Below the pieces are notes generated by a model. That model did not search any database. It saw nothing but the letters and a program-made list of their open reading frames with translations, and was not told the DNA's origin. Source: JAHCHG01 sp041745765 (lineage in GTDB: Bacteria; Acidobacteriota; Blastocatellia; Pyrinomonadales; Pyrinomonadaceae). From it: a stretch of DNA of 64,000 bases. This document shows positions 1 through 7,678 of the stretch, one piece after another. Both the position numbers and the translations under genes were made by a program. The stretch is from positions 1 through 64,000 of the forward strand of contig JBGTIH010000191.1 in assembly GCA_041745765.1 (NCBI GenBank), read 5' to 3'. Each line of letters starts with the position of its first letter. The stretch's first letter is position 1.

Positions 1-132
1 AGCTTTTTCAAATGGCTCAATGACAAAACCGATTATCAAAACGCTTCAAGAGTTAGATCCAAAAAAGGATTGCTGGTTCATTGCTATGGCAAACTAGCAT
101 TCGCCAGTTTGCTCCTTTGTTTCTACTCTTGA
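1..132 (+). pseudogene. C-terminal end of an unknown ORF, possibly a transposase remnant
   Basis: An open frame runs in from the left edge and stops at TGA 130-132, giving 43 residues. It contains FFKWLND near the start and RSKKGLLVHCYGKLAFASL further on. An FFKWL-like segment followed by a basic stretch and a hydrophobic helix resembles the C-terminal end of IS4-type DDE transposases. This is a family resemblance judged by eye, not a match. The start lies outside the window, so it may be an intact gene, a remnant or a chance frame. No terminal inverted repeat is visible in the 60 bases after the stop. Confidence 0.3.
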
Positions 133-190
133 TTCACATTAATAATTTTCAAATTTCAAATTTCAATTTTTTTTTAATTTTGAATAGATT

Positions 191-2410
191 TTATCTGAAA
201 AATTTTCCGAACGAGAAATAAAATCTGCCGCGCGCATTTTCGTTGAGACTGCCGCCGATAAAGAGCGGTCCGAAAGGTGTTTCGATAACTGCGCCGCCGG
301 AAAAACTCTGACGGTAATTGACTTGATTGAATTTTTCAAACAAGCTTCCGCCTTCATACCACGCACCTAAATATGCCTTTCCACCTAAAAATGTCGGAAA
401 GAATTCCGGATTATGCAAAACCCCGACGCCGCCTTGAAAATAATTATTTCCCCGAAATTCATCAAACCCGTAGCCGCCCAAACGAAACGGACCTCCGAGA
501 GTAAATTGCTGTGTCAGCGAAGGTCTGCCGCCAAAAGTTGCGCCGCCGCCGCCGAATCCAAAGAGAATATTTCGTTCATCAAGCGGTTTAGAGAAATTAA
601 ACCGGCTTTCCGCTTGCGTAAATTTACCGGTTGATTCGGGGCTGTCGAAATAATAATCGAGAGTATTTTTCGATAAAAAGCCATTTGTCGGGACCTGTGC
701 TTTATCAAGCCCGTCGTAAGTCCAGCTAACTCCGGCAACGCTGAATTTCCCCTTCACGTCAGGCAGCAGAGGATCGCCGATACGTCTGGAAGTACTCTGA
801 TAACCGATGGTGTAGCCCGTTCGTAATTCACTTTTTTGGTTAAACAGATAACCTAAATCAACCCCTATTTGCGCGGTTTTTTCGACATATTCCGCCAATC
901 TGCTGCCGCCGCTGAAAAGATTTATTCTTCGGCGTTCATATAAAGCCTTTGGAGCAATAAAAAAATTGGTCGTTCCGATCGGACGATAATATTCGCTGGC
1001 AAAAAATGTGCTTGAGCCGATCCGCATATCATTGCGCCATTCCGCACCGTTGCGTCCAATATCGAAAAATGTCAATCTTGCCAAAAAGTTGAAATTGACG
1101 TTGTCTGATTCAACACTGTTGACATCAACGCCAAGCTCAAGCCGCGTCGGAGTCGTCAGGCTTGCTCCAATTCGGCTTGTCGTGATAATTAAACCAGTTT
1201 CGCCGTTTCTTTGCGTTAAACCGTAATTTAGAGAATCAAACCGCCCCGTTCCAGTCAAATTTGACAAGTCTTTGGCAAGCTCGGTTTGTTTCGTTTGATC
1301 GAGCGGTTGATTGATGTATTTTCCGCCCAGTTTTTCATTGATTGTGCGGGCTGCATCAACATCGTTTCCTTCGACGGCGATAAACTTCGGAATCGGCGCA
1401 ATGTCAGGCAAGGTTCGACTTTGGCGAGCAGCAAGATGCGCCTGCCATTCGTTTTCATCAAGCGAAAGCCCTTTTAAGAGCGGGACTTTTTGTTCCGCTC
1501 CGCTTCGTCCAAGTTCGATAATATTTTCGCTTTGAGTGAAATCTGTTAAAGAATAGTTTTCAAGATCGGGAGCGATAATAAAATCCGCTTGACGCAGACT
1601 GCGCCGTGAATTTTCAAGCGTTGCGATATTTATAGTTTGCGCCAAAACGCCGGGCAGACTCTCCAACAATTCACGATTTCCGAGTTGTGTTTCAATATTA
1701 ACGACAATCAGAATATCCGCGCCCATTGCCTTAACGGCATCGGTCGGAATATTATTAACGAGTCCGCCGTCCGACAAAATTATTCCGTCAAATTCGACCG
1801 GAGAAAAAACTCCCGGAATGCTCATCGTTGCTCGTAGAGCGCGTGAAAGCGAACCATCACTCAACGTAACAGAACTTCCTTTAATCATATCCGTTCCAAC
1901 CGTCCGAAAAGGGATCGGCAAATCATCAAAATCATTGACGGAAGCATAAGGAAGTGTAACACGATCAAAAAGCAATCCGATTTCGTGTCCCGAATTAAGG
2001 GCATTCGGAAGTTTCAAATTGTTAGCTTTTCCTTTTAACGTAACCGGTGCGGGGATATTACGACGATCTTCTTTTCTTCGGAATGATAAATTTTCGAGTG
2101 AAGCTGAAATTTGCAAAAGCGTGTCCCAATCGAGCGTGGTGACGAGTTGTTCGATTTCATCGGGCGTTTTTCCCAACGCATATAACGCGCCGATAAGTCC
2201 GCCCATACTCGCTCCGCCGACGAAATCAACCGGAATCCGATTTTCTTCTAAAACTTTTAATACGCCGATATGTGCAAAACCGCGTGCGCCGCCGCCGCTT
2301 AAAACCAAGCCGACCGTCGGGCGTTTTTTTGCCGTATTTGTTTGAGCAAAAATCGTGTAAGGAAAACTCAATAACAGAACTATGAGTATTGCAATATTTT
2401 TTTTAAGCAT
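191..2410 (-). CDS. Patatin-like phospholipase with Omp85-type beta-barrel
   Basis: This is an exported lipase-barrel protein of the RssA/PlpD type. After a signal peptide ending YTIFAQ comes a patatin domain with the oxyanion loop GGGARG, the nucleophile elbow GASMGG (Ser about residue 68) and the catalytic DGG (Asp about residue 214). A POTRA-like segment (about 330-410) and a C-terminal surface-antigen/Omp85 barrel that ends in a phenylalanine-rich strand follow. In known family members the barrel inserts in the outer membrane and the passenger hydrolyses phospholipids. An in-frame TTG lies nine codons upstream (2437), but the ATG at 2410 gives the cleaner signal peptide, so I use it. It is transcribed divergently from the DUF4242 gene. 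Confidence 0.88.
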   Translation of the reverse strand: MLKKNIAILIVLLLSFPYTIFAQTNTAKKRPTVGLVLSGGGARGFAHIGVLKVLEENRIPVDFVGGASMGGLIGALYALGKTPDEIEQLVTTLDWDTLLQISASLENLSFRRKEDRRNIPAPVTLKGKANNLKLPNALNSGHEIGLLFDRVTLPYASVNDFDDLPIPFRTVGTDMIKGSSVTLSDGSLSRALRATMSIPGVFSPVEFDGIILSDGGLVNNIPTDAVKAMGADILIVVNIETQLGNRELLESLPGVLAQTINIATLENSRRSLRQADFIIAPDLENYSLTDFTQSENIIELGRSGAEQKVPLLKGLSLDENEWQAHLAARQSRTLPDIAPIPKFIAVEGNDVDAARTINEKLGGKYINQPLDQTKQTELAKDLSNLTGTGRFDSLNYGLTQRNGETGLIITTSRIGASLTTPTRLELGVDVNSVESDNVNFNFLARLTFFDIGRNGAEWRNDMRIGSSTFFASEYYRPIGTTNFFIAPKALYERRRINLFSGGSRLAEYVEKTAQIGVDLGYLFNQKSELRTGYTIGYQSTSRRIGDPLLPDVKGKFSVAGVSWTYDGLDKAQVPTNGFLSKNTLDYYFDSPESTGKFTQAESRFNFSKPLDERNILFGFGGGGATFGGRPSLTQQFTLGGPFRLGGYGFDEFRGNNYFQGGVGVLHNPEFFPTFLGGKAYLGAWYEGGSLFEKFNQVNYRQSFSGGAVIETPFGPLFIGGSLNENARGRFYFSFGKFFR

Positions 2411-2565
2411 AAATTTTTTCAGGAATAATAAAAACAAGTTCTACTAATTTCACGTATTTGAACATTCCGAACTTCAAATTAAAATCGTTTGTCAAGAAGT
2501 TAAAATTATTCTATCATTAACGCGCCTGATAATTGTAAATTTGAAATATTGAGAGGAGAAAAATT

Positions 2566-2838
2566 ATGCCGAAATTTATTATTGAAAGAGAAATTGAAGG
2601 TGCGGGAAATTTATCGGTTGATGAACTGCAAGCCGTTTCGCAAAAATCCTGCGGTGTTCTCCAAGAAATGGGAACGCAAATTCAGTGGATTGAAAGTTTT
2701 GTAACGGACGATATAATTTATTGCGTTTATGTCGCCCCCGATAAAGAAACAGTTATCGAACACGCCCGTCAAGGCGGCTTTCCGGCAAATCGCGTTTCGC
2801 AGGTCAGGACAATTATTGATCCGACAACCGCTGAATAA
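2566..2838 (+). CDS. DUF4242 family small protein
   Basis: This 90-residue protein opens with the MPKFIIEREIEGAG strand typical of DUF4242, the family that includes the nickel-binding SCO4226 type. The fold is expected to be a ferredoxin-like barrel that dimerises. A strong ribosome binding site (GAGAGGAG) sits just before the ATG. It has no signal peptide, so it is likely cytoplasmic. A hairpin terminator follows directly, so the gene is probably transcribed alone. The precise role is unknown; metal binding is inferred only from the family. Confidence 0.75.
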   Translation: MPKFIIEREIEGAGNLSVDELQAVSQKSCGVLQEMGTQIQWIESFVTDDIIYCVYVAPDKETVIEHARQGGFPANRVSQVRTIIDPTTAE

Positions 2839-2843
2839 GAAAA

Positions 2844-2881
2844 AAGTTAGAACAGATCATTTTAATAAACTGTTCCAACTT
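2844..2881 (+). terminator. Rho-independent terminator after the DUF4242 gene
   Basis: A 12-base stem with one mismatch (AAGTTAGAACAG paired with CTGTTCCAACTT) and a 14-base loop is followed by GTTTTATTAT. It lies 6 bases after the DUF4242 stop codon. Confidence 0.7.
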
Positions 2882-2982
2882 GTTTTATTATAATGCTCAG
2901 AAAGCTTTTGACTAAATTTTTAGTGCTGACGATGTTCTCGGCAATCAAGCCGCTTGCGTTTTAGTCATAGACATAATCAGAT

Positions 2983-3672
2983 TCAAGAAATATAACCGTG
3001 ATCCCGCATAAAAGGCTGGCAGAAATTCCAGACTCTTTGAGAAACAAACGCATCTTGACGATAAGAAATCGTTGTCATACCGTCCACTCCGCCTTCATCA
3101 ATCAAATCGGTCGGCAGTTTACCGCGCGGAACCGTCCAGGGCGTTCCTCCCATTCCGCCGTGCGTACACATAAAAGTATATGCCGCCGGATAAACGGTCG
3201 GCGGGCTGTAGCGCATTCCGTCATTACTGAAACTTTCTCTTGATTTTGAAGCCGGATCACGGATTACGTGATGCACAAACCCGACATTATTAGGAATTGA
3301 TTCCGCATCAATAAACAAATGGCGATCAACACAATCGAACAAAAGCAAGGCTTTGACATCAATTCCTTCACGCTTTAATTTTCCTGCAAGTGAAACAACG
3401 CCTGCCGCGCCACGGCTATAACCCGTCAGCAAAATCGGCTCATTTACACCTGCCCGTCTTTGACTGACGATAAAATTAAAACCACCGTTAATCGCATCCA
3501 TTAAACCGCCACCGAGAGCGACAGGACCCCGAAAATATCTCGAGTTCGGTTTTCCGGTATTGGCAATTTTCCTGACAAAACTGTTGGCAAAATCAATATC
3601 ATATTGTCTGTCCCGCGACGCACCCGGTGTTACTGCACTTCCCGTCCCATCAATCCCTATAACTATTGGCAT
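2983..3672 (-). CDS. DUF2235/Tle1-like alpha/beta hydrolase
   Basis: This 229-residue protein starts with IGIDGTGS, matching the opening FDGT motif of DUF2235, and has the nucleophile elbow GYSRGA (Ser about 86), the variant typical of that family and of type VI lipase effectors such as Tle1. A CTHGGMGGTPW segment near residue 168 may supply the histidine region. There is no signal peptide. The ATG is preceded by GGAGAAAAAAAGA. No VgrG, PAAR or Hcp gene is near, so an effector role is not supported by context. It is shorter than most DUF2235 proteins. It is probably a serine hydrolase of unknown substrate. Confidence 0.65.
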   Translation of the reverse strand: MPIVIGIDGTGSAVTPGASRDRQYDIDFANSFVRKIANTGKPNSRYFRGPVALGGGLMDAINGGFNFIVSQRRAGVNEPILLTGYSRGAAGVVSLAGKLKREGIDVKALLLFDCVDRHLFIDAESIPNNVGFVHHVIRDPASKSRESFSNDGMRYSPPTVYPAAYTFMCTHGGMGGTPWTVPRGKLPTDLIDEGGVDGMTTISYRQDAFVSQRVWNFCQPFMRDHGYIS

Positions 3673-3828
3673 TCTTTTTTTCTCCTTTTTTTTAATTTAG
3701 AAAGTTTGGTTACTCTCTAGCGACGAGAATAAATTGTTATTTTGCACCGATTTAACTTAAATATGATGATTCATTTTTTCTTCCTTCGAAATTACCGTAT
3801 AAGATGCCGTTTTATTTCACTGTGTATT

Positions 3829-4386
3829 TTAATCTAATAATTTTTCTCTTACTGAATCAGAAATCGGCACTTCCTCAGACCAAGAAGTGCTAAATTCTGT
3901 TTTTCCATTGACAGTTTTCTTTCTAAAATAAAAACCAATTTGAAAATTTTTATTATCTTTCCAAGTGAGGCTCAACATACTTAAATTATATCTAAATATT
4001 TTTGTTTCTCCCGGTTTTAATACATATTCAATTGTTCCATTTCCACATTTCCATTGTTCTACTTTCTTGCCGTCCAGTTTTTCCTCCGTTAACCAAACAT
4101 TTACAGTTTCTTCATTTTCTATTCCCGAATAAAAATAAGTTTGGTCACCAGTATTCGTAATTTCAAAATCTGCTGCCATTGAATCATAAATTTCGACAAA
4201 TTGCTTAAATTTGATTTCTATCCCCTCACTATGTTTTTCTACGGGGTTGATTTCACTAATTTCAGGTAACTTAGCTGATTTATTGGTCTTTTGATTTGTA
4301 TAATATGAATTCATAAACCAAACACAAGCGAACCCAATTATAAAGCTCAAAAGAAATACTGGAATTTTCATTCTAAAATCATTCAT
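3829..4386 (-). CDS. Membrane-anchored protein of unknown function
   Basis: I do not recognise the family. One hydrophobic segment near the N-terminus (IPVFLLSFIIGFACVWF) looks like a signal anchor. The rest is a hydrophilic, probably beta-rich domain with strands such as YDSMAADFEITNTGD and a WKCGNGTIEYVLKPGE stretch, suggesting an extracytoplasmic Ig-like fold. An in-frame TTG 22 codons upstream (4452) would add a charged leader; the ATG at 4386 fits a membrane anchor better. No good ribosome binding site is seen for either. It is more AT-rich than its neighbours. Confidence 0.5.
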   Translation of the reverse strand: MNDFRMKIPVFLLSFIIGFACVWFMNSYYTNQKTNKSAKLPEISEINPVEKHSEGIEIKFKQFVEIYDSMAADFEITNTGDQTYFYSGIENEETVNVWLTEEKLDGKKVEQWKCGNGTIEYVLKPGETKIFRYNLSMLSLTWKDNKNFQIGFYFRKKTVNGKTEFSTSWSEEVPISDSVREKLLD

Positions 4387-4477
4387 AATGTTTTCTACAA
4401 ATTGTGAATTTATTTTAACTTTATTTGAACAAAAAATTTCAAATTCTTGCAAATAAAAAAATTTCGTATTTTGCGAT

Positions 4478-5623
4478 TTATTCCTTTAAAATCCCGCGTG
4501 AAATGACGATGCGTTGAATCTCGCTTGTGCCTTCATAAATCGTTGTAATGCGGGCATCGCGGTAGTATTTTTCGACGTTGTAATGGCGCGAATAACCGTT
4601 TCCGCCGTGAATTTGAATGGCATCGGCGCAGACTTTGTTAGCGATTTCGGAAGAATAGAGTTTTGCCATTGCCGAATAAACGCTTGTTTTCTTATGATTT
4701 GAGTCCTTCATCGCGGCGGCGCGAAGCGTTAAAAGGCGGGCGGCTTCGATTTCGGTTGCCATATCCGCGAGTTTAAATTGAATCGCTTGAAATTCCGCAA
4801 TTGGTTTGCCGAACGCCACGCGGTCTTTGGCGTATTCATTCGCTTCTTCAAAAGCGGCTTGAGCGATTCCGATTGCTAATGCGCCAATGCCGATTCTGCC
4901 GTTGTCCAAGGAATTAAAAGCGACGCGCATTCCGTTGCCGATTCCGCCTAAGATATTTTCCTTCGGAACTCTGACATCAACAAAACTCATCTCCGTCGTC
5001 TTCGAAGCGCGTTGACCGAGTTTGTGTTCGACGGAAGAAACGCTCAAACCCTCGCTTTCTTTTTCGACGATAAAAGCCGTAACTTCTTTTTTTCCGTTAT
5101 TTTCGCCCGTAACAGCCATTACGATATGAGTTTCCGCTTCGCCGCCGTTCGTTACCCACGATTTTGTGCCGTTTAAAACATAAAAATCGCCGTCTTCTGC
5201 GGCGCGTGTTTTCAGATTGGTCGCATCCGATCCGGCTTGCGGCTCGGAAAGACAAAACGCACCGAGTTTTTCGCCTTTTGCCAGCGGAACTAAATATTTT
5301 TGTTTTTGTTGCTCGCTTCCGAAACTCAATATCGGATAACAGCAAACCGAATTAGTTACGCCGATGATAACGGCAACCGAAGCATCGGCTTTGGCGATTT
5401 CTTCGAGCGCGAGTGCATATGAAACCGAATCAAAACCTGCGCCGCCGTATTCTTCGGGAATTATCATTCCCAAAAGTCCGAGTTCGGCAAGTCCTTCCAG
5501 TTGTTTGCGCGGAAATTTTTCTTCTTCATCATATTCACGCGCCAGCGGTGCAATCTCATTTGCGGCAAATTCGCGTACGGAATTTCGCACCATTTCTTGT
5601 TCTTCGGTCAAATCTAAATTCAT
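4478..5623 (-). CDS. Acyl-CoA dehydrogenase
   Basis: This 381-residue flavoenzyme performs the first step of beta-oxidation-type acyl-CoA oxidation, passing electrons to ETF. It has the full family layout: helical N-domain (LTEEQEMVRNSVREFA), middle beta-domain with CLSEPQAGSDA and the W-VTNGG segment, and the C-terminal helical domain. YEGTSEIQ near the C-terminus carries the Glu (about 364) that acts as catalytic base in short- and medium-chain enzymes. Length is standard. It stands alone, with no ETF or thiolase gene nearby. Chain-length specificity cannot be read here, though it resembles the butyryl-CoA dehydrogenase branch. Confidence 0.93.
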   Translation of the reverse strand: MNLDLTEEQEMVRNSVREFAANEIAPLAREYDEEEKFPRKQLEGLAELGLLGMIIPEEYGGAGFDSVSYALALEEIAKADASVAVIIGVTNSVCCYPILSFGSEQQKQKYLVPLAKGEKLGAFCLSEPQAGSDATNLKTRAAEDGDFYVLNGTKSWVTNGGEAETHIVMAVTGENNGKKEVTAFIVEKESEGLSVSSVEHKLGQRASKTTEMSFVDVRVPKENILGGIGNGMRVAFNSLDNGRIGIGALAIGIAQAAFEEANEYAKDRVAFGKPIAEFQAIQFKLADMATEIEAARLLTLRAAAMKDSNHKKTSVYSAMAKLYSSEIANKVCADAIQIHGGNGYSRHYNVEKYYRDARITTIYEGTSEIQRIVISRGILKE

Positions 5624-5734
5624 AAAGTCTTATGTTTAATAAAGTTTTCGGATATTCAAACTATAAGTAAATTTTTTGTAAAAAACAAATTTCCAAATAT
5701 CTGATCTCTGTCTTAAAACAATACAATTGAGTTT

Positions 5735-5750
5735 TGGCACTCAATTTGCG
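5735..5750 (+). promoter_or_regulatory. Sigma-54-type -24/-12 promoter candidate
   Basis: The bases TTGGCACTCAATTTGCG match the sigma-54 consensus TGGCAC-N5-TTGC with exact GG to GC spacing (12 bases). It lies about 67 bases before the ATG of the 40-residue peptide gene, a normal leader length. No enhancer-binding activator is encoded nearby. The match is by eye. Confidence 0.45.
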
Positions 5751-5816
5751 AATAATACTACCAATTGCAAATTTTGCATTGATTTAATTCATTAATTTTT
5801 TGAAAAAGGAGAAACT

Positions 5817-5939
5817 ATGCAGGGACCATTAAAAAGTATTATCGCGGGCGTTGCCGCTTGGAAATTGGGAGGCGGTTGTCTTTCGACAATTGTCATTTTT
5901 TTAATCGTGTTTTATTTATTAGGATTTGTTAACTGTTAA
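5817..5939 (+). CDS. 40-residue single-pass membrane peptide
   Basis: A short gene: MQGPLKSIIAGVAAWKLGG, then a hydrophobic helix (about residues 22-37), ending FVNC. It is supported by a strong ribosome binding site (AAAAAGGAGAAACT before the ATG), a promoter-like element upstream and a perfect hairpin terminator 3 bases after the stop. The two cysteines (about 21 and 40) flank the membrane segment. I do not recognise a family; comparable single-helix peptides modulate membrane enzymes or act under envelope stress, but nothing here shows that. Confidence that it is a real gene is good because of the complete expression signals. Confidence 0.6.
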   Translation: MQGPLKSIIAGVAAWKLGGGCLSTIVIFLIVFYLLGFVNC

Positions 5940-5942
5940 ATT

Positions 5943-5975
5943 AAAAGGCTGTTATGAAATTCATAACAGCCTTTT
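5943..5975. terminator. Bidirectional terminator
   Basis: A perfect 15-base stem (AAAAGGCTGTTATGA and its complement) with a 3-base loop is flanked by A and T runs on either side. It serves the 40-residue peptide gene on the plus strand and the FHA-PrsW gene on the minus strand. Confidence 0.85.
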
Positions 5976-5981
5976 TTTCTT

Positions 5982-7595
5982 TTAAACTTCATTTTTCCAC
6001 TTTAAAACTTCTTCGCGCAAAATTGGATTTTGCTGAAAACTGCCAGTTACACCTTGAGCGGCAGTCGCGCGTTGGATGTGCCAGTAACTTAAACCGAGTT
6101 TGCCGACGGCTCTTAGATATTTACGTCTCGGTGAATATTTCCCTTCAGTTGCTCCGCCCCAAACCCAGGTGAAACTGCGAAATGCTGATGTTGCAATATC
6201 TAAATGTTCCTGCGGAATCAATCCGCGCGCCACGTCAATCGCCAGCATTTCTCTCAAAATCTTGTTTTGACGGTGCATTATGTAAAAAGTAAAACCGACA
6301 AAAATCAAGAAAAATGGAATTTGGAAAACAACATAAAGAAGTAGAAACCCACCCAATCCCAAAAATGTGGCGACACCGTTCCAGAGTCCGTGCAGAAAAA
6401 CCGCACAACCGTAACCTAAAATCGGCATCATAATTCTCACAACCAAATTATGCGATTCTCTCGAAATTCCGCAGCCGATTCCAATCATTGCGGTAAATGT
6501 AACATGCGCGAAAGGAGATAAAATTCCTCTAATAAAAAACAGAATCGCCACGCCCGGAATTCCTCCGCCGAGCAATGCTCGCCCGTAATATAGAACATTT
6601 TCAACGGTGGCAAATCCGAGCGCAATGACTCCGGCGAAAATCAATCCGTCCAAAATCCCGTCAAAATACCGGCGGAAAAATATCAAAAGAATAATTAGAC
6701 CCAATCCTTTTGAACCTTCCTCAAAAACCGGCGCGGAAATGACCGCACCGAACGCATCCCCAAAAAGACTGCCCAAAACCGTATTGATAATAAAAGAAAC
6801 AAAAACCGAAACAATTGCGCCCCAGGCAAATGCCGAAGCCAAAATCCATAGCGGTTCCGGGTCAAAACGGTCAAGCCAAACCAACGGTAACAGATAAAAC
6901 ATCGCCGGAACAAAGGCAACAACGGCGGCAATCGTCGAAATAATCAAAGCCGGAATAATGCCGATTTCAAAAGCACCGAGACTTGCCACAAGCAGACCGA
7001 TGACAATTAAGCCGAGAAAAACAAAGCCGAAAATTGCCACGCCTGCACCGATATATTGTCCGGTCGTTCCTTTTTTCGGCTCAATTGTTTTGATATTTCC
7101 TAAACCGATACTTGAAATGGAATTGCGAACTTCAACAGAGGGAGTCAAATCCGCCGGAAATTGCGGAAGTTGATAAGTTGGAGAAAAACCCGGATGATTT
7201 GCCGCCGGACTTTGTTCGCTGAAATCAATTGTTGTTCCTTTAATCTGTTCATTCGAGACGAACGGGATGGTCTTTTCTGTTTCAGATTCCGTTTCGATTC
7301 GAACCGCCGCTTTTACTCCGTTTGTGCCGAATTGAATCGTGTCGCCGTTTTTTAATTTTACTTTTTGAATCTTTTGACCGTTAATCAAAGTGCCGTTTGT
7401 ACTTTGATTGTCGGTAATATAAAAGCCGTCTGCCATTGCTTCGATAAAGGCGTGTTGTTTAGAAGCAATTTTTTCTATTTGCGGATCAAATCTAATACTA
7501 CTGTTTTCACTCCGCCCGATGGTTATAAAACCGTTGGTTAGGTCAAATTCCTGCCCGTCAAGCGAGCCGCTTTCAATCGTCAGTATCAGTTTCAT
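5982..7595 (-). CDS. FHA domain fused to PrsW intramembrane metalloprotease
   Basis: Residues 1-95 form an FHA domain with its phosphothreonine-binding signatures GRS (27-29), SKQH (45-48) and STNGT (65-69). A linker rich in Pro and Ser follows, then a polytopic membrane region (about 180-450) with the PrsW motifs: EEGSK (two glutamates) near residue 290, and HVTFTA and FLHGLWNG later. PrsW of Bacillus cleaves the anti-sigma factor RsiW. Here the cytoplasmic FHA domain should bind a phosphorylated partner, which would couple Ser/Thr kinase signalling to membrane proteolysis. That coupling is inference. No kinase or anti-sigma gene is adjacent. A soluble tail (about 455-537) with a GLIPQEHLDIA segment follows the membrane part. 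Confidence 0.85.
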   Translation of the reverse strand: MKLILTIESGSLDGQEFDLTNGFITIGRSENSSIRFDPQIEKIASKQHAFIEAMADGFYITDNQSTNGTLINGQKIQKVKLKNGDTIQFGTNGVKAAVRIETESETEKTIPFVSNEQIKGTTIDFSEQSPAANHPGFSPTYQLPQFPADLTPSVEVRNSISSIGLGNIKTIEPKKGTTGQYIGAGVAIFGFVFLGLIVIGLLVASLGAFEIGIIPALIISTIAAVVAFVPAMFYLLPLVWLDRFDPEPLWILASAFAWGAIVSVFVSFIINTVLGSLFGDAFGAVISAPVFEEGSKGLGLIILLIFFRRYFDGILDGLIFAGVIALGFATVENVLYYGRALLGGGIPGVAILFFIRGILSPFAHVTFTAMIGIGCGISRESHNLVVRIMMPILGYGCAVFLHGLWNGVATFLGLGGFLLLYVVFQIPFFLIFVGFTFYIMHRQNKILREMLAIDVARGLIPQEHLDIATSAFRSFTWVWGGATEGKYSPRRKYLRAVGKLGLSYWHIQRATAAQGVTGSFQQNPILREEVLKWKNEV

Positions 7596-7678
7596 AAAGT
7601 AATCATAAAAATAAAAAATTCAAAGTCAAGTTTTTTTTCTAGACTTTGAATTTTTTTATTTAAATTGTATTGAAATTT

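Noticed and set aside
2983..3672. Type VI secretion effector
   Set aside because: No VgrG, PAAR, Hcp or immunity-like gene adjacent; only the hydrolase motifs support a family assignment.
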